Shown here: piece by piece, positions 22,069-29,508 of the stretch
How positions within the stretch are numbered: position 1 is the first letter of the stretch
How the letters are laid out: every line of letters begins with the position of its first letter
From: a virus
Direction: 5' to 3' (one strand)
Length of the DNA: 32,251 nt
Virus record (IMG/VR): IMGVR_UViG_3300030002_000075
Location: 1-32,251 of that record
Notes under the pieces: generated by a model
Database searches by the model: none
Told to the model about the DNA's origin: nothing
The model's input: only the letters and a program-made list of their open reading frames with translations
Program-made: the position numbers and the translations under genes

Positions 22069-22566
22069 CTACGCCGCAGCGCGTCCAGTCGCCTCTGCTT
22101 GGTCCCATGTAGCGCCGTCAAACAATGCTAACCGGCCCGCAGCACGACGCACTAGGCCGGGGAGAACTACACCGTTTTGCTTATTAAACTGAAGCAACTT
22201 AACACGTAGTGCAGGCACATCACCATCGCGAGCAGCGTCGTCAAAGTCACCTAAAACGCTATCCTTAGCGACCACTTGCTTCCCTACATTAAAGCATAAG
22301 TCGCAAATGGCATCAAACTGCGCCTGATTGAGGTTTTTACTGACATCAGCATCTGCGAACGCCACCGCTTTAGCCATATCGGCGTTGAGCAGAGTATAAG
22401 CCTCATCCAGACGAATATTTACTTTCGGAGGAGTGGTGCCGGTGTGACCAAAGCCCCAAGTATAAAGACCCTTTGCGCGTTCATCCGCAGTAGCAAAATA
22501 AGGTGCGCTGCGAAAGGTTTCAAAAGCCGCTGTAAATTTCAAACCGTTAGTACTGATGTTACGCAT
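22069..22566 (-). CDS. Endolysin, T4-lysozyme-type (GH24) muramidase
   Basis: The 165-residue length fits a one-domain lysozyme. E16 (FETFRSAPYF), D28 and T36 (LYTWGFGHT) occupy the positions expected of the GH24 Glu-Asp-Thr catalytic triad, and the WGFGHTGT block is the family hallmark. Two helical blocks follow (NLNQAQFDAICDLCFNVGKQ, then GLVRRAAGRLALFDG). It hydrolyses peptidoglycan after membrane disruption. No signal peptide is present, so it needs a holin, which I could not identify with confidence here. AGGAG precedes ATG 22566. The spanin genes lie on the other strand at 27571. Confidence 0.88.
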   Translation of the reverse strand: MRNISTNGLKFTAAFETFRSAPYFATADERAKGLYTWGFGHTGTTPPKVNIRLDEAYTLLNADMAKAVAFADADVSKNLNQAQFDAICDLCFNVGKQVVAKDSVLGDFDDAARDGDVPALRVKLLQFNKQNGVVLPGLVRRAAGRLALFDGATWDQAEATGRAAA

Positions 22567-22956
22567 TTACTTCTCCTGATTAGGGCTGGTTAGCCCGGAT
22601 AGACGCTCGGCGGTTAAGTTGGTAGTCAATTTAATAGATAATGCCCTTGAAAACAAAGGTCGACGCCATATATCCATCTTTTCTTTATGTGACACATAGT
22701 CGCCTACCTCGGCCACGCTGTTGCCCACCAACAAATGAGGATTTACAGATGATAAATAGATAAGGCGGTCAGCCAGATTGACGTAGCTGTGGCCATGAGG
22801 AACCCTATCAAATACATCATGCAGCAGTGAAGTGTAGTTAGTAACGACTTCAGCCGGGTCATACTTCAGCGAAGTAAGGTCAATAACAGCTTCAGCCACT
22901 ATTTTGGTCATCACTTCAACATTGAGTCGGTAAACAGCTCCGGTATCTTCTTTCAT
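22567..22956 (-). CDS. Hypothetical protein, tandem paralogue (129 residues)
   Basis: GGAGAG precedes ATG 22956. Residues about 21-75 match the 22977 product closely: LxSLKYDPAxxVxNYTSLLHD and then VFDxVPxGHxYVNLAxxLI. The leader is shared too. This copy has an additional 50 residues at the C-terminus (about 80-129), absent from the other. It ends one base before the endolysin start. Function unknown, though the co-transcription with the lysozyme is notable. Confidence 0.75.
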   Translation of the reverse strand: MKEDTGAVYRLNVEVMTKIVAEAVIDLTSLKYDPAEVVTNYTSLLHDVFDRVPHGHSYVNLADRLIYLSSVNPHLLVGNSVAEVGDYVSHKEKMDIWRRPLFSRALSIKLTTNLTAERLSGLTSPNQEK

Positions 22957-22980
22957 TTCTCTCTCCAGTTCAATGACTAC
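22949..22980. repeat. 32-base direct repeat, copy 1 (leader and start of the 22567 gene)
   Basis: The 32 bases at 22949-22980 are identical to 23248-23279. Each spans the Shine-Dalgarno and first codons of one of the two paralogous genes. This supports a recent tandem duplication. Confidence 0.9.
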
Positions 22981-23255
22981 AGCACCAACAAAACCACTTG
23001 GTGAGGTTCGCACATGGTACACCCATCGGCTCTGACGTAGGGGGCTGCGGAGGCCAAACAGATAAGCTTCTCGGCCAAATTAACATAATCATGGCCGTTG
23101 GGGACTTCGTCGAACACGTCGTGTAACAATGAGGTATAGTTAGCAACAATTTTTGCTGGGTCGTATTTCAGTGAATTCAAGTCGCCGATAGCTTTATTAA
23201 CTATCTCACCAACCAGCCCAGAATAAAATCGGTATGCTTGTTCTGCCTCTTTCAT
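22977..23255 (-). CDS. Hypothetical protein, tandem paralogue (92 residues, divergent end)
   Basis: First gene after the 23288 promoter; ATG 23255 has GGAGAG upstream. Residues about 23-68 are closely similar to the 22567-22956 product (LKYDPAKIVANYTSLLHDVF). After LICLASAAPY the similarity ends, and the last 20 residues (GCTMCEPHQVVLLVL) come from reading through the duplicated region between the copies. This suggests that the duplication joint truncated this copy. Confidence 0.72.
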   Translation of the reverse strand: MKEAEQAYRFYSGLVGEIVNKAIGDLNSLKYDPAKIVANYTSLLHDVFDEVPNGHDYVNLAEKLICLASAAPYVRADGCTMCEPHQVVLLVL

Positions 23256-23279
23256 TTCTCTCTCCAGTTCAATGACTAC
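23248..23279. repeat. 32-base direct repeat, copy 2 (leader and start of the 22977 gene)
   Basis: Identical to 22949-22980; see that entry. The repeats lie 299 bases apart. Confidence 0.9.
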
Positions 23280-23287
23280 GAATCCCC

Positions 23288-23316
23288 ATTATAGCACATC
23301 CGACCATCGATGTCAA
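23288..23316 (-). promoter_or_regulatory. Sigma-70 promoter for the endolysin transcript
   Basis: On the minus strand TTGACA (23311-23316) and TATAAT (23288-23293) are 17 bases apart, with TGTGC before the -10. It drives the tandem paralogues and the endolysin. It faces away from the plus-strand promoter at 23774. Confidence 0.9.
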
Positions 23317-23773
23317 TTACTCAATCACCGACACCAATTATTAACGATCGAGGAATGAACCAATAGCACGCTAATCATCTAGGATAGGGATCGGCTGACC
23401 TAACACATAGATCTAACCACTACCGTCCGAACCAAAAATACCGTCCGACGCGGCTTCTCCTCTTTTTTATTTTTTTAGGTTAGGGGGGTTAGGAGAAATA
23501 GGGGGTAGACGACATCGAAAGAGAAGCAGCCACAGCGGGACAAAGCCGGTGGCTCTGGCTCGTTCATCTTTCTTTCTGGACGACGCGGATAGATATACCC
23601 CTAACCTATCCTGATATATGCCGACAGCCCCACAGCCCGCGTCCTTCGGGGCTTGGTCTTCTGCGAATTATCTAACCCGTGGCTGCCCTCGAATACCCAG
23701 CCTAACCCGTTTTTGGTTCTCCGGTAAGTGTTCCCTTAACCCGTCATCTAACCTTCGGCGCTCGATGGAAGTA
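23317..23773. other. Non-coding element, copy B, in the divergent promoter region
   Basis: Between the divergent promoters there is no convincing gene. The blocks shared with copy A are a 30-base block at 23429-23458, a T-rich tract at about 23461-23476, and an 11-base arm (23476-23486) complementary to 23598-23608. A 20-base block at 23539-23558 and a GC hairpin around 23625-23655 complete the set. CTAACC or its complement occurs at 23413, 23478, 23487, 23601, 23672, 23702 and 23748. A 10-base arm (23429-23438) pairs with 23710-23719, closing the whole element. Position, iterons and AT-rich tract fit a replication origin; conserved pairing also fits a structured RNA. Confidence 0.75.
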
Positions 23774-23802
23774 TTGACAATGGTCTAACTGCGTGTTAAA
23801 AT
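23774..23802 (+). promoter_or_regulatory. Sigma-70 promoter, first of the plus-strand module
   Basis: TTGACA (23774-23779) and TAAAAT (23797-23802) are 17 bases apart, with CGTGT before the -10. Transcription begins near 23809. Confidence 0.87.
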
Positions 23803-23828
23803 GGTCTTTTTGCTCTAGAGGTTCGAAA

Positions 23829-23870
23829 ATGAACATTTATCGTGGGCGGGGGGTGCGGTGTGGTAACTAA
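23829..23870 (+). CDS. Possible leader peptide or frameshifted gene start
   Basis: AGAGG is seven bases upstream of ATG 23829, the best-placed start after the promoter. It opens a 13-codon frame (MNIYRGRGVRCGN, stop TAA at 23868-23870) containing a run of six G. Skipping one G would fuse it to the 23872-24231 frame. It may be a real leader peptide, a programmed shift, or an assembly error in the G run. Confidence 0.4.
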   Translation: MNIYRGRGVRCGN

Positions 23871-23871
23871 A

Positions 23872-24231
23872 GTGCAATTATTGCATGTCGGATGTCAGCC
23901 TATAAGGTACGTCATACGACGTCATCTGCGTGAAACACGTAGCATTTCGATGCGGTCCGATCTTACAGTGCGTATAGCAGTAGACGACCTGTTTAGGTCA
24001 GCGGGGTATGAAGGTGAGTCGGTCACACACGACGAGTTATTTGGGGTGCTTCATATTAAAACCAAGTTGGACCCTTTGATGATGGTCTACACGGTACGTC
24101 AAAAGGAGGCAATTAGGGCGCTAAAAGCGTGCGGGTATCCGGAGGATGTAATATCTGCGGTGGCCAAGATAAAAGAAGGGTTAAGCCCGGCTGCAGTTCT
24201 TGGTGCAATGGGCAGATATCTATTGACATAA
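23872..24231 (+). CDS. Hypothetical protein, about 119 residues (start uncertain)
   Basis: The frame is open from before 23842. The likely starts are GTG 23872, 1 base after the leader stop, or ATG 23950 (MRSDLTVRIAVDDL). The N-terminal 35 residues are strongly basic with an IRYVIRRHLRETRS stretch, whereas residues from SDLTV on are a compact helical domain (VDDLFRSAGYEG, then VRQKEAIRALKACGYPED). The C-terminal TTGACA of the next promoter lies in its last codons. A DNA-binding role would fit a first gene beside a possible origin, but no family is recognised. Confidence 0.6.
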   Translation: MQLLHVGCQPIRYVIRRHLRETRSISMRSDLTVRIAVDDLFRSAGYEGESVTHDELFGVLHIKTKLDPLMMVYTVRQKEAIRALKACGYPEDVISAVAKIKEGLSPAAVLGAMGRYLLT

Positions 24232-24252
24232 AGTTTTTGTGTGTGGTATAAT
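24223..24252 (+). promoter_or_regulatory. Sigma-70 promoter overlapping the end of the previous gene
   Basis: TTGACA (24223-24228) and TATAAT (24247-24252) have an 18-base spacer ending in TGTGG. The -35 box is coding sequence, and the TAA stop follows directly. Confidence 0.87.
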
Positions 24253-24302
24253 AGATCTACCTCGCGGTCTATCGTAATAGCGAGTTGTTCGCTCTCAGAG
24301 CT

Positions 24303-24330
24303 GTTCCAACCGGAACGTTCCTTCGGGAAC
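24303..24330 (+). promoter_or_regulatory. Two back-to-back leader hairpins before a start codon
   Basis: GTTCC-AACC-GGAAC (24303-24316) and GTTCC-TTCG-GGAAC (24317-24330) adjoin each other and end 2 bases before the GGAG Shine-Dalgarno. The arms are identical, so alternative pairings exist. They may stabilise the mRNA or tune translation. Confidence 0.65.
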
Positions 24331-24342
24331 TTGGAGTTATTA

Positions 24343-24723
24343 ATGTTTAGAACTAAAGACTTTACCTGCCCGAAATCCCCGCAATCAAGCAAAAATCCGA
24401 ATGTTGAAGTAGCGCTGGCCCACGCACGGCTGTTCAAAGGGTTGCCATCAAGCCTATTTGTGAAGCTCCATGTCCTTAATAAATCGTTGTGCTATATCAG
24501 AGGCGAATGTGACGACCGCAGGGTACGAATCCGATATATCATCGTAATGCTGGACTTCCCTAATGGCAATACGTACCCGTGCATCTCATACAGAGACGCT
24601 ATCAACGAATGTATCGCGGCTGATGACGCTGGTAATCTTTACGCCAGCGAGACACAGGTAATGCTGGAACGGGCGGCGTCGGCATGGATTGCAGAGCACG
24701 GAGCTAACGATGCACATCCTTAA
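24343..24723 (+). CDS. Hypothetical protein, 126 residues
   Basis: GGAG lies six bases before ATG 24343. The N-terminus is Pro/Ser/Lys-rich (PKSPQSSKNPNVEVALAHAR). Residues about 20-70 contain strands (SSLFVKLHVLNKSLCYI, then RVRIRYIIVMLDF). The C-terminus is an acidic, Ala-rich helix (QVMLERAASAWIAEHG). It overlaps the primase-helicase gene by 14 bases, so translation is probably coupled and the product may assist replication. No family recognised. Confidence 0.7.
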   Translation: MFRTKDFTCPKSPQSSKNPNVEVALAHARLFKGLPSSLFVKLHVLNKSLCYIRGECDDRRVRIRYIIVMLDFPNGNTYPCISYRDAINECIAADDAGNLYASETQVMLERAASAWIAEHGANDAHP

Positions 24724-27304
24724 TGAAGAGCAATATGATGAGCTATCAGATATAGCAGACCGATCGCAACAAGTATACCAAGCCGCAAGTAAGCTGGCAT
24801 CACTGGGGTTGAGACTGTTCCCATCAAAACCGTTCGATAAGGATAAACTGGAAACCGCTTTAAATGCCTACGCCGCCGACAAGGCACGTGCTAAGGCAGA
24901 AGGTCGTAAGCAGGAGATGAAGCAGAGAGATTACCAGATGTGGGGCGGTAAAGCGCCTGCGTTTAGTAATCAGTATGAAAAGGCGTCGTATGCGCAGGGT
25001 GAGATAGACGGGTGGTGGAATCCGGCCAGCGGGAAATACCGAGGCTGTAACATCTGTTTGGCCACTGGCGAAGGGTCTGGCGTAATAGTTTTGGACTTGG
25101 ACGTCAAGCTAGATAAAGACGGAAACGTAGCCGAGGACGGCTTCATTTGGTTCAATAAGGTGTCGGAGGGACATGAACCAATAGAGACGTTCAAAGTACG
25201 CACTGGCGGTGAGTCGGGTCAAGGCATGCACATCTATTTCAGATGGCGTGAGGACATCCCAGCCAAAAGCAACAAGAACAAATTCGCACCCGGCGTAGAC
25301 TTCCGCGCTGATAATGGTCACGTGATGGCACCGTTCTCGAAGTGCTACTCAATGTACGACGCTATTGAACTGAACGAAGTAGCTGATATGCCCGATTGGC
25401 TATTCGACGCTATTTTCAATGTGGGGGCCTCCGCACAACGTCCCGGAGCACAAAACGCACAGATGGGGGCTGACGTAGCCGACGCACCCGGTCCTGCGTT
25501 TTGTATTACGCCATTGGACCAGATATCCGACATGCTGGACTGCATTGACCCGTCTGAGCATGAGGACTGGTGGCAAGATATTTGTTTCGCCATAAAGTCG
25601 GAGCATGACACCGACGACGGGTTTGACGTCCTAGATCGATGGAGCGCCCGAGACCCGGAAGAGTACGACCATGCGATGAATTTAGACTTCTGGAATCGAG
25701 GTAGTTCCAAAAAGGCGGGCGGTGCGAATATATCAACGCTTTACTACTTTGCCGAGCAGTGCGGATGGATGAATCCGAAGCGAGGCGCGACCAAGCTTGA
25801 TATTTCAAAAGCAGTCAGAATGATGAACCGGTCATTCGCGGTAATTGACCCCGACCGCTGGATGGTTGACATGGTTAAACGAGGTAAAACTCCGGATAGG
25901 CGAACCCTACCCCCGGTATTTATCCCTGCAATGACTGTGTTCAAGACGAGATACGCACTAACCGATGAAGGCAAGATGAAGCACGGGTATGCCAAGGTAT
26001 CGGAAGTGTCCATCATGCAAATCAAGTTAATGGCAGCTGGGTATAAGGTCGAGATGCAACTGCAGAACGGGAAAATAGTCACTAAAGACTTGTTCGATGT
26101 GTGGCTGCAGAACCCGGCTCGTGTCTCATATGCATCGGCGGGCTTCTATATCGAGAACAGTCGATGTCCAAACGGCGTATTGAACCTGTTCCCCGGCTAC
26201 AAGGTGCGACCGATAGAGGGTGCGCCGACAATGTTTTTGCGCCACCTAAATGAAATAGTGTGCTCAGGAGACTCCGACCGCTCTTTTTGGGTCATGAACC
26301 GTCTGGCCTACATGGTGCAATTCGGTGACACGGTAGTACCTACTGCTTTAGCTATCACAGGGGACCAAGGGTCCGGTAAATCGATTTTGGCGGAATATGT
26401 TGGAAGTGCGCTAGGTGAGCTTAACTACAAATACCTGCACAATGATGACGCCTTGGCCTCACGATTCTCTGAAGAGCTGGTGGGGAAATTTATGATATGC
26501 GCGGATGAAGCGATTTTTACTGGCGATCCAAAACTACGCAACAAGCTGAAATCATTGATATCGGCCCAGACGATGCGTGATGAGGGGAAGGGGAAGGCAG
26601 CCAGAGACGCACAGAATGTAATGTTTTTGGTGGCGTTGTCAAATGAAAACGAACCGGTGGCAGTTGAACGAGGCGATAGGCGGTGGACAGTTATGAAAAC
26701 AGATAACAAATTCAGCAAGGAAAATAGGGACGCCAACAGAGAAGTAGACAAAGAAGCACGGCTATATTTCAAAGAATTGGCCACCGAGATGAAGGGCGAC
26801 GGCCCAGCTAAATTGCTGCATATGCTACTGAACTGGGAAGTGGACTTCGAAGCGGCCCGGACATCGCTGACCACCAAAGAGAAAGCTGAAATGGCCGACA
26901 CCCGTATGATGCGATGTGACTCGCTGGTGGCATATCTCTACTACAACATGGTGAAAGGATTTGATGTAGAAGAGCAAGACGACGGCAATGGGACTGGGGA
27001 GGGATGGGGAGGGCGCAGCAGGATGGGCGACTTCTACGAAGCGTACGTCGCATGGGTCCACAGCAACCGTCAACGCAATAGTGAATGGCGGGCCGAGCCT
27101 GTACAGACGTTTCGCGACCGTCTACTCAATGATTTCTCGTGTCAGTTGGTTAAGCCCAAGAATAAAAGCACCATCGTGTGGCCTACATGCGCTACGATGA
27201 GAGACTGCTTAAGAGCGTGGATCCCCGAGCTTATCGAGGAACTTGATGCAGAAGATAGGGACAAGTTTGCGGAGTATGACGCAGATAAAGAACAGGATTT
27301 TTAG
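24710..27304 (+). CDS. Primase-polymerase/PriCT-2/SF3-like helicase replication protein
   Basis: 864 residues with three domains. Residues about 30-240 form a primase-polymerase (Prim-Pol) domain: VLDLDVK (127-133) with the metal-binding Asp pair, a GESGQGMHIYF block (H174), and VDFRADNGHVMAPFS. Residues about 268-353 match PriCT-2 (DMLDCIDPSEHEDWWQDICF, ending with LYYFAEQCGW). Residues about 540-690 form a helicase: Walker A GDQGSGKS (551-558) and Walker B-like FMICADEA (594-601), then NENEPVAVERGDRRW. It would synthesise primers and unwind DNA at the fork. ATG 24710 has GGAG six bases upstream. Single proteins of this layout occur in many phages and plasmids. Confidence 0.9.
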   Translation: MHILNEEQYDELSDIADRSQQVYQAASKLASLGLRLFPSKPFDKDKLETALNAYAADKARAKAEGRKQEMKQRDYQMWGGKAPAFSNQYEKASYAQGEIDGWWNPASGKYRGCNICLATGEGSGVIVLDLDVKLDKDGNVAEDGFIWFNKVSEGHEPIETFKVRTGGESGQGMHIYFRWREDIPAKSNKNKFAPGVDFRADNGHVMAPFSKCYSMYDAIELNEVADMPDWLFDAIFNVGASAQRPGAQNAQMGADVADAPGPAFCITPLDQISDMLDCIDPSEHEDWWQDICFAIKSEHDTDDGFDVLDRWSARDPEEYDHAMNLDFWNRGSSKKAGGANISTLYYFAEQCGWMNPKRGATKLDISKAVRMMNRSFAVIDPDRWMVDMVKRGKTPDRRTLPPVFIPAMTVFKTRYALTDEGKMKHGYAKVSEVSIMQIKLMAAGYKVEMQLQNGKIVTKDLFDVWLQNPARVSYASAGFYIENSRCPNGVLNLFPGYKVRPIEGAPTMFLRHLNEIVCSGDSDRSFWVMNRLAYMVQFGDTVVPTALAITGDQGSGKSILAEYVGSALGELNYKYLHNDDALASRFSEELVGKFMICADEAIFTGDPKLRNKLKSLISAQTMRDEGKGKAARDAQNVMFLVALSNENEPVAVERGDRRWTVMKTDNKFSKENRDANREVDKEARLYFKELATEMKGDGPAKLLHMLLNWEVDFEAARTSLTTKEKAEMADTRMMRCDSLVAYLYYNMVKGFDVEEQDDGNGTGEGWGGRSRMGDFYEAYVAWVHSNRQRNSEWRAEPVQTFRDRLLNDFSCQLVKPKNKSTIVWPTCATMRDCLRAWIPELIEELDAEDRDKFAEYDADKEQDF

Positions 27305-27307
27305 TGG

Positions 27308-27336
27308 TTGACGTAAGCACAAGGACGTGCTAAAAT
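27308..27336 (+). promoter_or_regulatory. Sigma-70 promoter for the spanin transcript
   Basis: TTGACG (27308-27313) and TAAAAT (27331-27336) are 17 bases apart, with CGTGC before the -10. It starts 3 bases after the primase-helicase stop. Confidence 0.85.
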
Positions 27337-27373
27337 ATCGGTTTATTTCCATAGATGACAACAGAGGCAAATA

Positions 27374-27574
27374 ATGGCAATAGCGCCCAAAGTAGTGCCA
27401 AAAACAGTAGAGCAAACGGCGGTAGAGAATGTCGAACGCAACATGGTTATTACGCGAGGTATGATCGCTGCCAACAACGAGCATCCGAGTATTTCGGATA
27501 TCATCCACCTCGCAGCAGCTATTTCGGCAGAGAAGTATGTAGTCATATCAGCAGCGGGAGTGCCAATCAAATGA
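27374..27574 (+). CDS. Small hypothetical protein, 66 residues
   Basis: GAGG is correctly placed before ATG 27374. The N-terminus is Val/Pro/Thr-rich (APKVVPKTVEQTAVEN), the centre predicts a helix (VERNMVITRGMIAANNE), and the end is an Ala/Ile-rich segment (SDIIHLAAAISAEKYVVIS). It is not strongly hydrophobic over 20 residues, so it is not an obvious holin. It overlaps the Rz start as ATGA (27571-27574), so the lysis genes may be translated together with it. No family recognised. Confidence 0.7.
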   Translation: MAIAPKVVPKTVEQTAVENVERNMVITRGMIAANNEHPSISDIIHLAAAISAEKYVVISAAGVPIK

Positions 27575-27954
27575 CCGGATTATATAAAGGTTTGTTGATC
27601 GCAGCAGCGGCGTTGCTTTATAGCGCTGTGTTGTTCGGGTCTGGATGGGTGGCCTGCGGGTGGCACACAGATAGCAAGGAGCTTTCAAAAGTAAACAGTG
27701 ACGTGGTGAAAGTGCAGGAAGCGCAGTCCGACCTTTCAGGCGTGTATGAAAAACTGGGTGAGGCCAAGGCTAATATGACCACATCTAATCAAACCATCGA
27801 CAAAGAGATCGTAAAATATGTTAAAACTCCCGGTCGTGTTTATTGCCCTCCTGATGCTGAGCGGTTGCGCATCAGAACCGAAGCAGCCAATGCAGCTAAC
27901 AGTATCCAGCGACCTGATGGGGGAACCGTGTCTGGCGCAGCTCCCGTCAAGTGA
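27571..27954 (+). CDS. Rz: Rz-like inner-membrane spanin (i-spanin)
   Basis: The 127-residue protein has one N-terminal membrane span (about residues 7-28, GLLIAAAALLYSAVLFG followed by a Trp-rich end) and a periplasmic, charged coiled coil (about 38-90, ELSKVNSDVVKVQEAQSDLS). A Pro/Cys segment (RVYCPPDAERLRIRTEAANA) matches the usual Rz C-terminal block. Together with the nested Rz1 it bridges the inner and outer membranes and fuses them in the last step of lysis of a Gram-negative cell. Its start overlaps the previous stop. The nested Rz1 frame supports the call. Confidence 0.87.
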   Translation: MTGLYKGLLIAAAALLYSAVLFGSGWVACGWHTDSKELSKVNSDVVKVQEAQSDLSGVYEKLGEAKANMTTSNQTIDKEIVKYVKTPGRVYCPPDAERLRIRTEAANAANSIQRPDGGTVSGAAPVK

Positions 27955-28105
27955 TCCTGACGTCGACCTCACAATCGACAAAAGCAACATGGAATGTTTA
28001 GGGACGCTGAGATATATGGTGTTTGGGCTGCAAGAGTCAATTAAGCGCATGAACAATCTGATGAAAAACAGCCCGGTTGTTCAAAGTTTAGGTGTGTCGC
28101 ACTAA
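27818..28105 (+). CDS. Rz1: Rz1-like outer-membrane lipoprotein spanin (o-spanin)
   Basis: The 95-residue protein starts within the Rz gene in another reading frame and extends past its end. It has a hydrophobic signal (about 1-16) ending in the lipobox LMLSGC, with Cys17 as the predicted acylation site. The mature part is 79 residues with a Pro/Gln-rich start and a predicted helix near the end (LQESIKRMNNLMK). The overlap is partial rather than full nesting, which is a known arrangement. It needs host lipoprotein processing and would be anchored in the outer membrane. Confidence 0.85.
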   Translation: MLKLPVVFIALLMLSGCASEPKQPMQLTVSSDLMGEPCLAQLPSSDPDVDLTIDKSNMECLGTLRYMVFGLQESIKRMNNLMKNSPVVQSLGVSH

Positions 28106-28111
28106 CCACAA

Positions 28112-28135
28112 GGGAGCCTTAGGGTTCCCGTTTTA
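28112..28135 (+). terminator. Intrinsic terminator after the spanins
   Basis: GGGAGCC (28112-28118) and GGGTTCCC (28122-28129) can form a hairpin with one mismatch or bulge, followed by G and then TTTTA. It is the only terminator-like site between Rz1 and the helicase gene. Confidence 0.6.
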
Positions 28136-28153
28136 CTGACCCCGAGGGGAAAA

Positions 28154-29458
28154 ATGACAAGTTTAATCGCAGAAATCACCGTGGAACAAAAATTAGATGC
28201 TATGTTAGTGTCGGGCTACCCGTTAACGGCTGACCAAAAGGGTGGTATGCTGAAATTAGATGCGTGGCTCAAAACAGCTAAAGTGAAGTGTAAACAATAC
28301 ACCAACAAGCCACCAGTATTTAGGCTGTACGGGTTGGCTGGTACGGGTAAAACTACATGTAGTGTAGCAATAAGAAAACTAGGACTAAATCCCCTTTATG
28401 TGTCGTTCACCAACCGAGCAGTAAATGTGCTGGCGTCTAAGGGTTGCGTACCATGTGCCACAATACACAGCGTGTTGTATGACTGTGATGACAATGGTGC
28501 ATTGCTTAGTCCTGAGGGTCTGGCGATGCAAAAAGAGTATCTGGATGCCGTGGAAGCGGGCATCCCGCCATCAGAGCGGCCACCTCTACCGGTAGCCCGT
28601 AGTTCGGTGGGGTTCATCCGTCGAGAGTGGCGTGAGATACGGGAGAAGGTAGCGGAGTACGACTGCATTGTAGTTGATGAAGCATCGATGGTGGGCCAGA
28701 CCATGGGCGAAGATTTGGAATTCATCGGCTTGCCTATTATCGGAATCGGCGACCCCGGACAATTGCCCCCGGTAGGTGACTGGCCATTTTTCGACCCAAA
28801 ACGTCCGGATGTGCTGCTTAAGAAAGTGCTGCGTACTGACGGTGATATTTTGGAAATCGCGGCCCATGTACGCCTAGGCGGGAAGTTTAATGATAAGCCC
28901 AAAGGAATTGACTACGAGGTCAGGCGCAGAGCCGACCCGTCTTGGTTCAATTGCCAACAAGTGCTGTGCGGGATCCACGACAAAAGGCGCGAACTAAATA
29001 AGCATATGCGCAAGTTGTTGGGCTATTGGGGCTTCGTGCCGAATATCGGTGAAAAGATATGCTGCGTGTCCAACAGTAAGGAGTATGGTGTAACCAATGG
29101 TAGTTTATGGACAGTTGCTGCAGTAGAGGTAGAAGGTGATTACGCCATGTTAGACTTACTGGAATACTCACCATCAAAAGACCCAAAAGAGCTGGAGCTG
29201 GTGCCGGGTGTCCCAGTGCATATCACCTGTTTTGTTCAAGACATCAAAAACAGGGATGACTTGCCTATTAACGTCCGATGGGATTCAGTATTGGCCACGT
29301 GGGGCTACGCAATCACTGTACATAAAGCGCAGGGTTCTGAATGGGCGTCTGTGTTGCTGTTTGATGATAGTCACATATTCCGGGACGCGGCCCGACAATG
29401 GGCATATACCGGGGCGACGCGGGCCGCGAAGAAACTGTATGTCGTATCCCGCACTTAG
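28154..29458 (+). CDS. SF1B DNA helicase, Dda/RecD2-like
   Basis: 434 residues, similar in length to T4 Dda. Motifs in order: Walker A GLAGTGKT (60-67), motif Ia region with SFTNRAV, Walker B VVDEASM (173-179), motif III GDPGQLPPVG (199-208), and the 2A/UvrD_C_2 region with ATWGYAITVHKAQGSEW (about 381-397). Motif VI is YTGATRAAKKLYVV (about 418-431). These helicases load at ssDNA, move 5' to 3' and help replication or recombination. GAGGGG precedes ATG 28154. No dedicated promoter lies directly upstream, so it may rely on readthrough past the terminator or a weaker promoter. Confidence 0.9.
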   Translation: MTSLIAEITVEQKLDAMLVSGYPLTADQKGGMLKLDAWLKTAKVKCKQYTNKPPVFRLYGLAGTGKTTCSVAIRKLGLNPLYVSFTNRAVNVLASKGCVPCATIHSVLYDCDDNGALLSPEGLAMQKEYLDAVEAGIPPSERPPLPVARSSVGFIRREWREIREKVAEYDCIVVDEASMVGQTMGEDLEFIGLPIIGIGDPGQLPPVGDWPFFDPKRPDVLLKKVLRTDGDILEIAAHVRLGGKFNDKPKGIDYEVRRRADPSWFNCQQVLCGIHDKRRELNKHMRKLLGYWGFVPNIGEKICCVSNSKEYGVTNGSLWTVAAVEVEGDYAMLDLLEYSPSKDPKELELVPGVPVHITCFVQDIKNRDDLPINVRWDSVLATWGYAITVHKAQGSEWASVLLFDDSHIFRDAARQWAYTGATRAAKKLYVVSRT

Positions 29459-29470
29459 GTAACGAGACAC

Positions 29471-29499
29471 TTGACGTAAACCAGTGGCTGTGGTATAAT
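29471..29499 (+). promoter_or_regulatory. Sigma-70 promoter
   Basis: TTGACG (29471-29476) and TATAAT (29494-29499) are 17 bases apart, with TGTGG before the -10. It drives the Ala/Lys-rich protein gene. Confidence 0.9.
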
Positions 29500-29508
29500 T
29501 GTGTTACT

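Noticed and set aside
23618-23788. 56-codon plus-strand frame inside copy B (MPTAPQPASFG...)
   Set aside because: No Shine-Dalgarno, Pro/Ser/Arg-rich noise-like composition, and it runs through conserved structural blocks and the next promoter.
26425-26901. 158-codon minus-strand frame opposite the helicase domain
   Set aside because: It is antisense to conserved Walker motifs, has Ser/Leu-rich composition, and no Shine-Dalgarno.
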